Source: Undaria pinnatifida
Lineage: Eukaryota; Sar; Phaeophyceae; Laminariales; Alariaceae
Direction: 5' to 3'
NCBI GenBank assembly: GCA_012845835.1
Contig: JABAKD010000016.1
Coordinates: 2,288,359 to 2,352,358 of the forward strand
DNA: 64,000 nt
The notes under the pieces are model-generated. The model saw only the letters and a program-made list of their open reading frames with translations, made no database searches and was not told the origin of the DNA. The translations under genes were made by a program, and so were the position numbers. Positions 11,601-19,742 of the stretch are shown here, in pieces; position 1 is the first letter of the stretch, and the number at the start of each line of letters is the position of its first letter.

Positions 11601-14600
11601 TTGTCGGTTGGTCCTCTGACGTTCAGAAGGGAGTAGTATTGGCAAAAAAAAGTACGCCCGCTCTATGCTGGATGTATACCACTACCCACAAAATAGCCTA
11701 CGTAGTCTATGTGACTATCATGGTAGACTCGTGGGTGGAACCAATAATATACGCATGCTCCTGTCGATTATAGAACACCACCAACTGAGCTACTGAGTCA
11801 CGCGACTAAGTAGCTCGGTGGGCAGTGCTATATACCAACAAAATGTATGTTTTCGAGCTCTTTGATTAAATCTCACCGACTTTGTTACAGTGGCCTCTGT
11901 GGCTCTCCCCTCGCCACGCGTACTATCCAAGAAAAAAAGACTGACGTCATCATCCACGGCCACTTTTCCAAGTTTTTATCTTTTCAGAAAAAGTGACGTC
12001 ACGATTCCGGATTACGACAAATGTCGACCAAGGATTTTCCACCACTCAAAATTTCCAACCAAAAAAAATGACCAATCAGAAAACTGCGCGCACGAAATCC
12101 TTTTCTCTCTACAGCGGTGTTCATTATTGAGGAGCACACTATCGTAACGATTCACCACGTCTCCAGCGCGCAGTGACTCAGCTGTCTAGTGGATAAACTG
12201 TTCGCTTCTGAGCCTGGTGTGCGTGGGTTCGAATCCCGGTGCCATCGGGGGAAAAAAGACTCGAACGTGTTATATATCCCTCGTAGACACTTGTCACGTG
12301 GCGAGGGGAAAGACCCGGATATCCTTGCTACGAAGTCGGCGAGATTCAGCGAACTCGAAAACATAGGTTTTGGTGGTTATATATCAACTGAGCCACTGAG
12401 TGCTATATATAATATGTGACCCAGTAGCTCAGTGGAGATTGCTATATGACCAACAGGTAATGTATGATCATGCTCTTATACGCAGCAAGCAATGTTTCAA
12501 GATTGTGCTGCAGCAAGCAATGTTTCAAGATTGTGCTGCGGGTGCCCGGGTATATTCCTGGTAACCTGCTGAAAGCAAGCCCTAAAACCAATGTTTGTCT
12601 TCGTTTTGCGGCTCTCACGCTCTATCGCAGCCGTACAGGGCCCCTCGTGGTCGACCCAGTGGTCGCTCGGCATCTGACGACGGCATTGAGCGGCAGCACC
12701 TGAAGGCGGCATCTGACGGCATAGGGAGCCATTGCCATGAAGGTGGAGACTGGAACGTCTTTTACCTCTTCCTCCACAACATCGAGTTTGAGAAGGTGAG
12801 CTGGATGGGGGGGGGGAGAGGGGAGCGAGGGGGATCTGGACGGGGGAGGCGGGGCCGGGGGCAGGGGCGGTGAGGGAAGGGGGGGGGGAGAGGGGAAAAC
12901 AGACGGGGAGGGGGGGTGAAGAACGGGAGAGGGAGGTGGGGGAGGGAGGGGGAAGGAGAGGGGGGGGGGGGGGGGGAGGACGTGGGGTGCGGGGGTGCAT
13001 GAAACCACCGAAGAAAACTGGAACAGGAAAAATAGAACTAGAGCAGGAAAAAGAGCAGCGCGAAACCAGCCACCCTAATTTCTGACGACTCTGTGTTCGT
13101 ATTAATGTGATTGTGGTGTCAACGTGTCTGCTTCGCCTTGTGGCGAGAGCCTCCCAAACGAGTCAATCCGACGTGACACCCGGAAAAGTCAACTTCCTGG
13201 TGTGACGATTGCAGGAGTCCCACAAAGGGGAGGAGGAGGAGGAGGAGGAGGAGGAGGAGGAGAGTCGAAACCCCTCATCGTGCGCAGTTTGGCCGTGCGT
13301 TGCCCTCGTCGCTCTCTGGCTGTTGCGGTGTCGATGGCGTTTGACTAATGCCGACGGTGACAAAATCGACGACTTCATACAATGTTTTGCACTATCTTAC
13401 CGCTGCTTTACCGTACCACGAGGTACCGCGTTTGATGCCGGTGGTCGCCACTGAAGCTGTGAACCGTCGCACTTAAACCCCAGCGTCACAGGCCCTACCA
13501 AAGCCAGAGGCCCGTCTTCGACTCCTAACTAACCTCCACCCCCCCTCCCACGTGCATCCCACTACCCCCCCCCCTTCCCTACCCTCCCGTATTATCATCT
13601 CTCGCTACCCCCCTATCTTTTCCCGTACCCCCTTCCCCCTACCTGAGCGCCCAAATGTTGGAGATGTCTCTATTAGAGTATGAAGGGTGCTCCGTCTCGC
13701 AAGGGACGTGTGGTCAATGGTCAAATGACTAAGGCTAGAAACAAATGAGTACGCTCCCCCCCCCCCCCCCCCCCGCCTGGGAATTTTGTGCAACATTCCT
13801 ATTCTTGCTCATTTGTGCCAGAATCGTTCCATGTGCCCGGAAACGTGTGCGCTGATAAAAGCGCTGCCGAGACATCACGACCACGCCTTCTTTTCGGCCC
13901 TAGCGCCCGGTACGCACGTCATCAAGCACAAAGGTAAGGGTGGGGAAGGGGAGGGGTGTCGGTGTTGGTTTGGTGTAAGACGCGGTGGTGGTGGTTTTGG
14001 TATTGGTGTTGGTTGTTGGTGTTGGTGTTGGTGTTGGTGTGGACCTGATTTATTATTTGGCTGTTTCAGGACTGTTTTCCCTAGGTCCCAAAGCGGTCAC
14101 CCGTAGATGTGGCGAGGGATCGATAGCGTGTCCCGTCCCCATCTGGTTGCTTGGAGTCTTGACCTGTGCGAAGCCTTGAGCTAAGAAACAATTACTCTAC
14201 GAGAAGAAGCAAAAAAACGCGAAGAAGTGCCTCCCAGCCCCGACACGTCCTGTGTTCTTACCACTCGGCAGCACTTTGAAGGCTGGGTATGCCAGAAAGA
14301 GAAAAGAGGGATACCCGTAGTCGCTTGGAGGAAGCAATCAACACACAGAGCTGCCCTTGTGGCAATGCAGACAAGAGTAGAACCCATATAGTCGGAGAAT
14401 GAATGTGAACTGTACAAGGATGAACGGAATGTGTTAAGATATGAGGAAAATAGACGCATGTGACACGGAGAATTTGGTGCAGTACATCGTAGCGAGGAAA
14501 CGATCGCTATCCTAGAACATAGATGGCGGCCACAGACGGATGAAGCAAGGAAGAAATAATATGTGTTTTTGTTTAATATAATACACGAAATTATTGTGCT

Positions 14601-16964
14601 GAGCACTCGAACGTTGGAGGTGTCTCTATTAGGAGTAGGTGCGGTGCTCCGACTCGAAAGAGATGCGCGGTCAATGGTAAAATGACTAAGCCAAGCAAAA
14701 ACTGAGTACCCCCCCCCCCTCCCAGGTAATCGACGCTGTCATCCAGATGCAACAAAGTACGCACAAGACGCCCAAGCCCGCCCCAGAAAAGATTCTTACT
14801 TCGACGCAGCTCACCCTTCATGCGACTCGCCGAACATTTCACGGTGCTCGCGCTTGGTGCAAGCAATGTTTGTCTGGTCGGTGAAAACCCGACATGCCCC
14901 ATCCCGACATTGCAGGGACGCGGGGATCCATGGTCTTAACAGACTTCGGTTACGCATGACAAAGATTATACCGCCCCCCCTCCCCTCGCAACCCCCTCCC
15001 CCCCCCCCAATCCCCCCTCCTCCAATCCCCTCCCACCTGGTTGGTGAAAACCCGACGTGCTCCGTCCCAGCATAGTAGGGATGCGAGGGTCTATGGTCAT
15101 GCGACTACGGCCATGCACAAATTGAGTACACCCCTCCCCAATCCCCTCCACTCCGCCCCCACCCACCCCCCCCCCTCCTCGTGTTTTTGCAATGTTCGCG
15201 GATCTCACTGTTCGGTCGGTTTGTGTCACCCACCTCCCTGTTTCCGCCAAACTCAACGCGTTTACAGGGTCGACCAATAAAAAGCTGAGGGTGCACCTTC
15301 CGATATTCGCGCCGAGCGGTGGGCTGTCGCGTCTCCGAGTGGGTTCCGAAACGCGGGAAGCGGTGGCGGGTAGAGCGTTAGTGTTTGATGACTCTTTCGA
15401 GCACGAGGCTTGGAACGACGGTAGCGTGAGTGACGGGTTGAGCGGAGGTGTAGGGGAAAGCTTAGGCGAAGGAAAGAGGGAAGTTTTGGGCGAAAGCTTG
15501 AACGAAGGCTCCAACGAAGGTTTAAGCGAAAGTTTGAGCGAAGGCTTGAACGAAGGCTTGAGCGAAGGCTTGAGCGAAGGCTTGAACGAAAGGTTGAACG
15601 AAAGTTTGGGGGAACGTTTGAGCCAAGGCTTGAACGGTGGCCTGAGCGAAGGCTTGGGAGAAGGCTTGAGCGAAGGCTGGAGCGAAGGCTGGAGCGAAGG
15701 CATGGGCGAAAGCTTGAGCGAACGCTTAAATAAAAGCTTGAACGAAACTTTGAACGAAACCTCGAACGGAATCTTAAACAAAAGCTTGAGCAAAAGCTTG
15801 AGCGGAAGCTCGAACGAAAGATCGAAAGAAAGGTCGAATGAAGAATCGAAGGACACCTTAATCGGCGGCTTGAACGGTGACCTGGGCAAAGGCTTGAGCA
15901 CCGGCTTGCGGAAAGGCTTGAGCGAAGGCCTGGGCGGAGGCTGCTGTGGTGGTCGGGAGGGTGATAGTGCTGCACAGGTGGTACCGGAGGGAGATACGGG
16001 TGGAGGACGAGAAGGAGGGAGGAAAGGAGCGCGAGGACGGGGGGGAGGGGGGGGAGGGAGGGAAGGGGTGTGGGGCGGAGAAGGAAGGGGGGGCGGAGCA
16101 GGCAGCGGAGGAGAGGGGAAAGGAGGCGGAGGAGCAAGAGGAGGGAGAAGGGAAGGGACGGTGCGAGAGAGGAGAGGAGGCGAGGGAGTGGCAGGAGGAG
16201 CGAGGCGGGGAATAGCAATGTCAGCAACAGCAGGAGGACGAGCGGGGGTAGGCAGAGGTGTAGAAGCGAGGAAACGGTGTTGGAAGGTGGGGGGGAAGGG
16301 AGCGAAAACGGTAGCAGCGGATGAGGAAGAACAAGAGAGCGACGATGACACTACTTGCCGGAGCGGAGATGACGGCGGCAGCGGCAGCGGCAGCGGGTTC
16401 CGTGAAAGCAACGGCCACGAAGTTGGCCGTGTGCAACCTATTAAGAGTCACAAAAACGATGGAGTGGGAGGGGAGACCTCACGCACGCTAGACTCCAGAG
16501 GGATCGAGGCCTCCGAAGGAAATTCTCGCGACAGAGCCGTCGACGCTGAAAATATCAACAGCGGTGGTAACGCTGAAATTGGTGGTGGTGGTGGTGTTAG
16601 TGTTGGTGTTGGTGCTTGTGTTCGTGTTGGTGGCGGTGGCGGTGGTGGCGGTGTAGGTGGCGATGGCGGCGACGGTGTCGATGGCGGTGTCAGTGTCGAT
16701 GGCGGTGGCGGACCTAGCACGCTCGAGACCAGGGCCGCGGAAATGAGCGGACGGGCGCCACCATCTCCTAGGATAACTCTGATCGCTGACGTCTGGCACC
16801 CGGATCTTTCACCTAGGCAAGCACGGCACGATTGGTCGGTTACACAGCGGGCTACCCGATTTAAGATCGTCCATAGCAAGATATCACTAATGTATCAGCG
16901 GCCACATCGCCTTGTGACGCCTTGTGACGCCTATACCAAAAGCCTATATCACGCCCAACCTTAG
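5420..16964 (+). CDS. aspartyl/asparaginyl beta-hydroxylase family gene
   Basis: Spliced gene for a 2-oxoglutarate/Fe(II) dioxygenase of the aspartyl/asparaginyl beta-hydroxylase family. I assembled it from exons at 5420-5653, 6135-6297, 7197-7315, 12631-12795, 13822-13933 and 15268-15425 plus a 3' coding stretch ending at the stop at 16964. Each junction has GT/AG borders and matching phase, and the joined protein follows the family order. The order is PLPPGASQWQRGCPEIIPG, FWSREELPWVADFEK, FQPYRAP, WNVFYLFLH, FFSALAPGTHVIKHKG, STNKKLRVHLPIF, ALVFDDSFEHEAWN and RITLIADVWHPDLS. By analogy with human ASPH, the iron ligands should be the His in IKHKG and the His in FEHEAW. The 2-oxoglutarate contacts should be the Arg in LRVH and the Arg in RITLI. 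About 120 residues precede the domain, without clear TPR repeats. The 3' end is uncertain because of a 1.3 kb in-frame repetitive insert (separate entry). No stop or frameshift breaks exons 1-6, so the gene looks intact. Confidence 0.85.
5654..6134 (+). repeat. intron 1 with a 26 bp triple repeat
   Basis: The intron holds a duplicated GTGGATAACGGTGG-like motif (it also overlaps the donor) and three direct copies of GAAGATCGTATCCAACAACC at about 5858-5932. These are followed by the inverse complement CGTTGTTGGATACC at 5938, so the last copy can fold into a hairpin. Otherwise nothing is seen. Confidence 0.6.
6135..6297 (+). CDS. hydroxylase exon 2
   Basis: 163 nt between acceptor CCTGCAG and donor GTGGGT (phase 0 in, phase 1 out). 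It encodes an acidic-to-basic helix (TTEEFTRVRRWLIGRLNAFG) and then the diagnostic PPGASQWQRGCPEIIPG, the usual lead-in to this hydroxylase domain in algae. Confidence 0.75.
6298..7196 (+). other. intron 2
   Basis: It contains a fragment of the CAGATCA-rich dispersed repeat (about 6795-6845) and two diverged direct copies of a ~55 bp segment (about 7030-7125) that both contain TCGGGTGCAGTTA or TTGGGTGCAGTTA. No other gene seen. Confidence 0.5.
7197..7315 (+). CDS. hydroxylase exon 3
   Basis: 119 nt with acceptor ...CTAATGAAG and donor GTAGGA. It encodes LRSKAFWSREELPWVADFEK and a continuation ending in ALRGRGGFQ. This is the family's N-terminal domain edge (W...LPW...LE...I..EL..L....FQ). 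The single base left from exon 2 completes a Gly codon. Confidence 0.85.
7316..8185 (+). other. intron 3, first part: no feature recognised
   Basis: Part of the 5.3 kb intron 3. A minus-strand open frame at 7232-7549 partly mirrors exon 3 and is a shadow. I see no repeat family or RNA gene here. Confidence 0.5.
8186..8318 (+). repeat. dispersed repeat S2, copy 1
   Basis: Full-length member of an 8-copy family with the order TACACTCCAGCTGTGAGATCG, AACTCATATTTGCAAGCTGT, GATACTCCGATCGCGCG, GTGTGTCCTCGTTAAGGATA and GGTCGGCGACT, preceded by an AT-rich lead. Inside hydroxylase intron 3. Confidence 0.75.
8500..8720 (+). repeat. G-rich homopolymer tracts
   Basis: Runs of 6-11 G separated by A, GA or GAA, with two denser blocks (8520-8575 and 8660-8702). 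On the plus (coding) strand these are strong G-quadruplex candidates in intron 3. Confidence 0.7.
8721..10010 (+). other. intron 3, middle part: no feature recognised
   Basis: No conserved coding sequence or repeat family seen apart from short A and G runs near 8820-8842. Confidence 0.4.
10021..10085 (+). pseudogene. decayed partial copy of hydroxylase exon 4 (copy a)
   Basis: It repeats the acceptor and first codons of exon 4: TCTATCGCAG, then CCGCACAGGGCCCCTCG against CCGTACAGGGCCCCTCG in the true exon, then diverged GTCGGC and CTCTGA blocks. The second codon is changed (Tyr to His) and a stop follows (GGCTGA). The downstream half of the exon and its donor are missing. Confidence 0.7.
10521..10600 (+). 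pseudogene. decayed partial copy of hydroxylase exon 4 (copy b)
   Basis: TCTATCGCAG is kept exactly, followed by CCGAACAGGGCCCCTCG and a diverged continuation with GGTCGGCTGG. Tyr codon changed to Asn. It ends where the 38 bp minisatellite begins. Confidence 0.7.
10600..11580 (+). repeat. ~38 bp minisatellite
   Basis: About 20 diverged units with the core AAGGTACACCCCACCTACCG followed by TTAAATCTTGGAAAAATT. The array is interrupted by exon-4-like copy c and by a short telomere-like stretch (about 11048-11070, CCCTAAACCCTAGCCCTAAC). Confidence 0.8.
10805..10870 (+). pseudogene. decayed partial copy of hydroxylase exon 4 (copy c)
   Basis: CTAGCCGTATGGGGCCCCCTCG resembles the exon 4 start; the CGCAG acceptor is altered to TACTAG. 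The most diverged of the four copies. Confidence 0.5.
11565..11635 (+). pseudogene. decayed partial copy of hydroxylase exon 4 (copy d)
   Basis: CCCCTACAGAGCCCCTCGC followed by AGTGGCTCCAG and CCTCTGACG resembles exon 4 from its second codon; acceptor lost. It ends the minisatellite. Confidence 0.5.
11775..12445 (+). repeat. hairpin motifs and a tRNA-like repeat
   Basis: Two related inverted motifs lie at 11781-11822 (GAGCTACTGAGTC pairing with GACTAAGTAGCTC) and 12386-12437. Between them, 12172-12250 is a plus-strand S1-type tRNA-like unit. It has GCTGTCTAGTGG as A box, GGTTCGAATCC as exact B box, and the shared AACTGTTCGCTT...GAGCCTGG core, followed by ATCGGGGGAAAAAA. The plus-strand AGTAGCTCRGTGG also resembles an A box. 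Confidence 0.55.
12483..12541 (+). repeat. 29 bp tandem duplication
   Basis: Two adjacent copies of GCAGCAAGCAATGTTTCAAG plus ATTGTGCT, just upstream of exon 4. Confidence 0.8.
12631..12795 (+). CDS. hydroxylase exon 4
   Basis: 55 codons, acceptor TCTATCGCAG, donor GTGAGC. It begins PYRAPRGR and ends HEGGDWNVFYLFLH then NIEFEK. This is the first core strand region of the dioxygenase domain. The middle (SDDGIERQHLKAASDG) is longer and more polar than usual. Its first ~20 codons are the part found in four decayed copies upstream. Confidence 0.85.
12796..13821 (+). repeat. intron 4: homopurine tract, GGA repeat and poly-C repeat
   Basis: 12800-12990 is almost all G and A on the plus strand. 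13229-13262 is a (GGA)n microsatellite. 13646-13774 is a member of the poly-C-tailed family (CTCCGTCTCGCAAGGGACG, TGGTCAATGGTCAAATGACT, ATGAGTACGC, then about 16 C). No gene seen. Confidence 0.7.
13822..13933 (+). CDS. hydroxylase exon 5
   Basis: 112 nt (phase 0 in, 1 out), acceptor TTTGTGCCAG, donor GTAAGG. It encodes NRSMCPETCALIKALPRHH and then FFSALAPGTHVIKHK, which holds the first predicted iron-binding His. Confidence 0.9.
13934..15267 (+). repeat. intron 5: GGTGTT repeat and poly-C-tailed repeats
   Basis: 13985-14042 is a degenerate (GGTGTT)n run. Poly-C-tailed family members lie at 14598-14724, 14870-14985 and 15036-15185; the last two are of a variant starting GGTGAAAACCCGACRTGC. 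No other gene seen. Confidence 0.65.
15268..15425 (+). CDS. hydroxylase exon 6
   Basis: Acceptor TTTACAG. It encodes STNKKLRVHLPIFAPSGG, then RLRVGSETREAVAGRALVFD and DSFEHEAWNDGS, carrying the second iron-binding His and one 2-oxoglutarate-contacting Arg. A donor-like GTGAGT begins at 15426, but the frame continues open beyond it. Confidence 0.85.
15426..16727 (+). repeat. in-frame repetitive insert or intron 6 of the hydroxylase
   Basis: About 1.3 kb with no stop in the hydroxylase frame. 15450-15930 is a 12 bp minisatellite (GGCTTGAGCGAA) encoding repeats of GLSE and GLNE. 15940-16320 is homopurine, encoding Gly/Arg/Glu-rich sequence. 16560-16715 is GGTGGT/GGTGTT-rich, encoding poly-Gly with Val. 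The complementary strand is also largely open, which argues that openness comes from base composition. Canonical splicing 15426 to 16728 would remove it in frame. Read-through would add about 434 residues. Confidence 0.6.
16728..16964 (+). CDS. hydroxylase 3' coding stretch
   Basis: It contains the family end motif RITLIADVWHPDLS from 16770, then about 50 residues without match to a stop at 16964. The predicted 2-oxoglutarate-binding Arg is codon 16770-16772. A stronger-looking acceptor (CATCTCCTAG, exon from 16772) would destroy that Arg codon and needs a phase-2 donor, for example 15437. Confidence 0.7.
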   Translation, partial: TRAAEMSGRAPPSPRITLIADVWHPDLSPRQARHDWSVTQRATRFKIVHSKISLMYQRPHRLVTPCDAYTKSLYHAQP

Positions 16965-17590
16965 ATAAGGGCGACGCGGCAATACGACCGGCAGCACTAG
17001 CACGTTCCGAAAGGCTCTTATTCGACTACCCCACCGTGCGTATTATATATCCAGCCTTGTGGGCCTACTAATAATGCCACTGAGATGTACCGCTGGCGAA
17101 TGGAAAACCGCGCTTCCGAGTTGCGGACTGTCGCTACGTTCGGTGCGACTACCCTTCTCCCTCGAGTCACGATGCGGCGGAGGAGGTACCCGACTTTCTC
17201 GGGGTTCCAAACGCGAGGAAAGCCGTGGTACGGTGAGGTTTGCAATTTTAAACCCCTAAAAAAACGCACTGCCAGAGCTTCTCAACTGGGGGGTTGCCCA
17301 ACGTCAGAGTGGGGCTTAATGGTTAACGGTTAGGGTTAGGGCTGAAAATACTCAGGAAATTCCCATCAAAACTGTTTTGACCTGACTGCGACCGGACGAG
17401 GCGATTGCAATATAAACAATCTTTTGGAATTCTCTCATCGGGTTAGTCTTTTTCCGACTGCTTATCTAGTTATCCATCCCACCCTCACCCCCCACGCAAC
17501 ACGCCCCCCGCCTCGCCGACGAAAACCGGACGCAGTGAGGTTCGGTTTCTGTCTTTTCTTCAGCGGGCCACTCTTCGCCCGGAGAAGGGT
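16965..17590. other. intergenic; short telomere-like stretch
   Basis: 17320-17343 contains GGTTAACGGTTAGGGTTAGG. A minus-strand frame at 17018-17269 is open and looks protein-like (GRRVVAPNVATVRNSEARFS), but I recognise no family. Confidence 0.4.
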
Positions 17591-18454
17591 GTGGTCGAGA
17601 AAGCGAGGGAGGCAGCAGTGACAAGCGCAGCGAAACGCGACAGAGAGGGAAGACGAGATCGGCAGGAGGACCTCGGTTGTCGGCGACAACAATCTTCGAA
17701 GGCACTGGCAGCGTCACCGCCACCGCTGCTGCCACCGCCGCCACCGTCAAAACCGATGTTGCCGCTGCCAACGATATCGCCTTCACAAGAACAGAAAAAA
17801 AAACGACAGGGCAGTAATGCTCAATACGCTATGATGGATACTTCTGCTGCTGTTGCTGCTGCTCCTGCGGCAGCGACAGTTGCGGGGGGGGGGGGAACTC
17901 GCCAGTACCTTCACGAGGGCATGGGAGTTGCCACCAGCACGATGAGAAGCACGCGTGTGGGTAGTGCTTCCCCAACCCAGGATATATTTGACACAAGTAC
18001 GAGTAGCACTCGTGTTGGTAGTGCTTCTCTAGCGTGTTCACCGGACGCTGTCCTTGGGGCAGTGACAACAGTGACGCCGACGACCTCAGCAGGATTCACC
18101 TTAGCGGATGGAGAAGTCAACCGGAGCGTTCACACGAGTTGTGGTGGCGGCGGTAGTGGAGATGGTGGCAGGGGCGGCGGCAGCTGCAGCGACAACAACA
18201 GAGGAAGCAACAACAGCGATAGCAACGTTAGCAGTTACGCTAGTGCTTCTTGTGCGAAGTGCTCGCAGCTGGAAGGGGACGACAAGGAATTCGGGGAAGC
18301 AGGGGGTGGGGGAGAGGGGGGCGGCGTTGATTCCCCCCCCTGCGGCCCCTGCGGTAGCTATTGTGGTGATATCTCAGATAACTTTTTGTCCGTGATCAAC
18401 CGTGCCAGAGGTATCCGCTCGGACGAGTCCAACATATTCGGAGCTTGTTCTTGA
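17591..18454 (+). CDS. low-complexity coding candidate, unrecognised
   Basis: 287 codons open from ATG at 17591. It has a charged start (KAREAAVTSAAKRDREGRRD), a Pro-rich part, an internal direct repeat STRVGSAS occurring twice, Gly/Ser/Asn runs and a Cys-rich tail (CGPCGSYCGD). Such sequence occurs in brown-algal proteins, but most of its openness could come from triplet repeats (CAG, GGT). No domain seen. It may be an exon of a larger gene; the start is uncertain. Confidence 0.35.
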   Translation: MVEKAREAAVTSAAKRDREGRRDRQEDLGCRRQQSSKALAASPPPLLPPPPPSKPMLPLPTISPSQEQKKKRQGSNAQYAMMDTSAAVAAAPAAATVAGGGGTRQYLHEGMGVATSTMRSTRVGSASPTQDIFDTSTSSTRVGSASLACSPDAVLGAVTTVTPTTSAGFTLADGEVNRSVHTSCGGGGSGDGGRGGGSCSDNNRGSNNSDSNVSSYASASCAKCSQLEGDDKEFGEAGGGGEGGGVDSPPCGPCGSYCGDISDNFLSVINRARGIRSDESNIFGACS

Positions 18455-19085
18455 CTAAAGGGGCTAGCTTGTACAGCGAGATACAGTAGACACCTCTGTT
18501 ACGAGGCGCCTTGAAATAGCAATCTATCATTGAAAGAGCGCTTGTTTAGGCTTGTCACGGCGTGCTCACAGAAACCAGCGCGATATCGTCAGTACACATG
18601 AAGAGGTACCATTGCTTAGTTCGGCGGCCTTATGTGGTACCAAGAACTCAAATGCGGGGCGTGAGGGGATGGGGGGTATGAACGTGTATTTAGTTCGGGG
18701 GCCTTCCCGGGTACCAGGAAGTCAACTTTACGCTCCCCCTCCCCCCCAGTACCCACTCCTCGTGTGCAATGTGGGTGTGGGGTGTGGGGGAGGTGGGGGG
18801 TGTGGGGGATGTGGTTGTTTAGTTTGATGTCTTATACGGTACCAAGGGCTCAACTTCCACCCCCCATTGTAGGGATGCGTCTATCTTAAGACTACAGATA
18901 TCCATGGGATGAGCCACCCCCCCCCCCCCCCCTCCGAGCGCCCCCCTCAGCGCCCACCCCCCATGTGCAACGCGGCTGCGCGATGTGTCACGTTTGAACA
19001 GAACGATTTGCATCCCGGGAGTCGCAGGCCCTAGCAAGGCGACAACTCAAGACACTTGCTACAGCGGGGGAAGGAAGTAGTGCTG
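18455..19085. repeat. GGTACC-motif repeats and C run
   Basis: Three diverged copies of a unit with TTAGTT, GGCCTT and GGTACCAAGAACTCAA lie at about 18615-18650, 18690-18732 and 18815-18856; a related copy is at 24755-24800. 18910-18932 is a C run. No gene seen. Confidence 0.5.
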
Positions 19086-19086
19086 A

Positions 19087-19557
19087 GCCATACCACGGTG
19101 GGAGTGCAACAGAAAGTCTCTGAGCTGCTCGCATGAGGAGCGCAATGTCTCACCCGAAGAATGACTTCGAAGGCGCTCGTTCGCACAACCCGACCACAAG
19201 CTCCTATGCCTCCGTAGTAGTCCTAAAACACAACATGTACCCGTGGAAATACGTGATCAATTGACTAACCGGTAGTTCCTCGCTCGAGGAGCTCAACCGG
19301 ACAGGTGCATTGATAGGGGTTGCAGTTGTAGGATTGCGCCAAAAAGTCCCTGGGCGATTGAGTTCCTCATGTTAGGAACTGCCGGTCAATGACGTATTTT
19401 CACGAGTACATTTTATTATAGAACTAAGGCGTAGAAGCTTTGGTCGGGTTGTGCGAACGAAGAATGCCTTCGAAGTCATTTTCTCGGGTGAGATATTGAG
19501 TTCCTCATGTGAGGAGAGCTTAGGGACTGATGCCGCAACCCTACCGTGGGATGGCTA
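19087..19557. repeat. foldback element with ~210 bp inverted arms
   Basis: The left arm (19087-19305) carries TGACTTCGAAGG, GCACAACCCGACCA, AATACGTGATCAAT and GGTAGTTCCTC. The right arm carries the complements in reverse order (GAGGAACT... GGTCGGGTTGTGC, CCTTCGAAGTCA), ending near 19557. Outer ends are CCATACCACGGTGGG and CCTACCGTGGGATGG. The loop is about 50 bp. Related single arms occur at 20200-20270 and 27460-27520. Confidence 0.7.
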
Positions 19558-19742
19558 CATTAGTATTGGTTAATCCAACAACTGCAACCCTTACCGTCGG
19601 ATGACTCTGACACCGACTGCTGTGTGACCAAAACTGTTTGTTTTTGTTGACCGACAGGACACCGTAACTGAGGCACTGTCTAACAAAAGTCGTTGGAACA
19701 GCGAACAGCCAAGCGGGGTTTACTGCGGCATTATCTACGGTA

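Noticed and set aside
14966-16411. 481-codon and 321-codon minus-strand frames (Pro/Ser/Leu-rich)
   Set aside because: Antisense shadows of the repetitive hydroxylase insert and flanking C/G tracts.
17466-17786. Minus-strand frame with a signal-peptide-like start
   Set aside because: Ala/Val run comes from GCN triplets antisense to the low-complexity plus-strand candidate; no mature domain.
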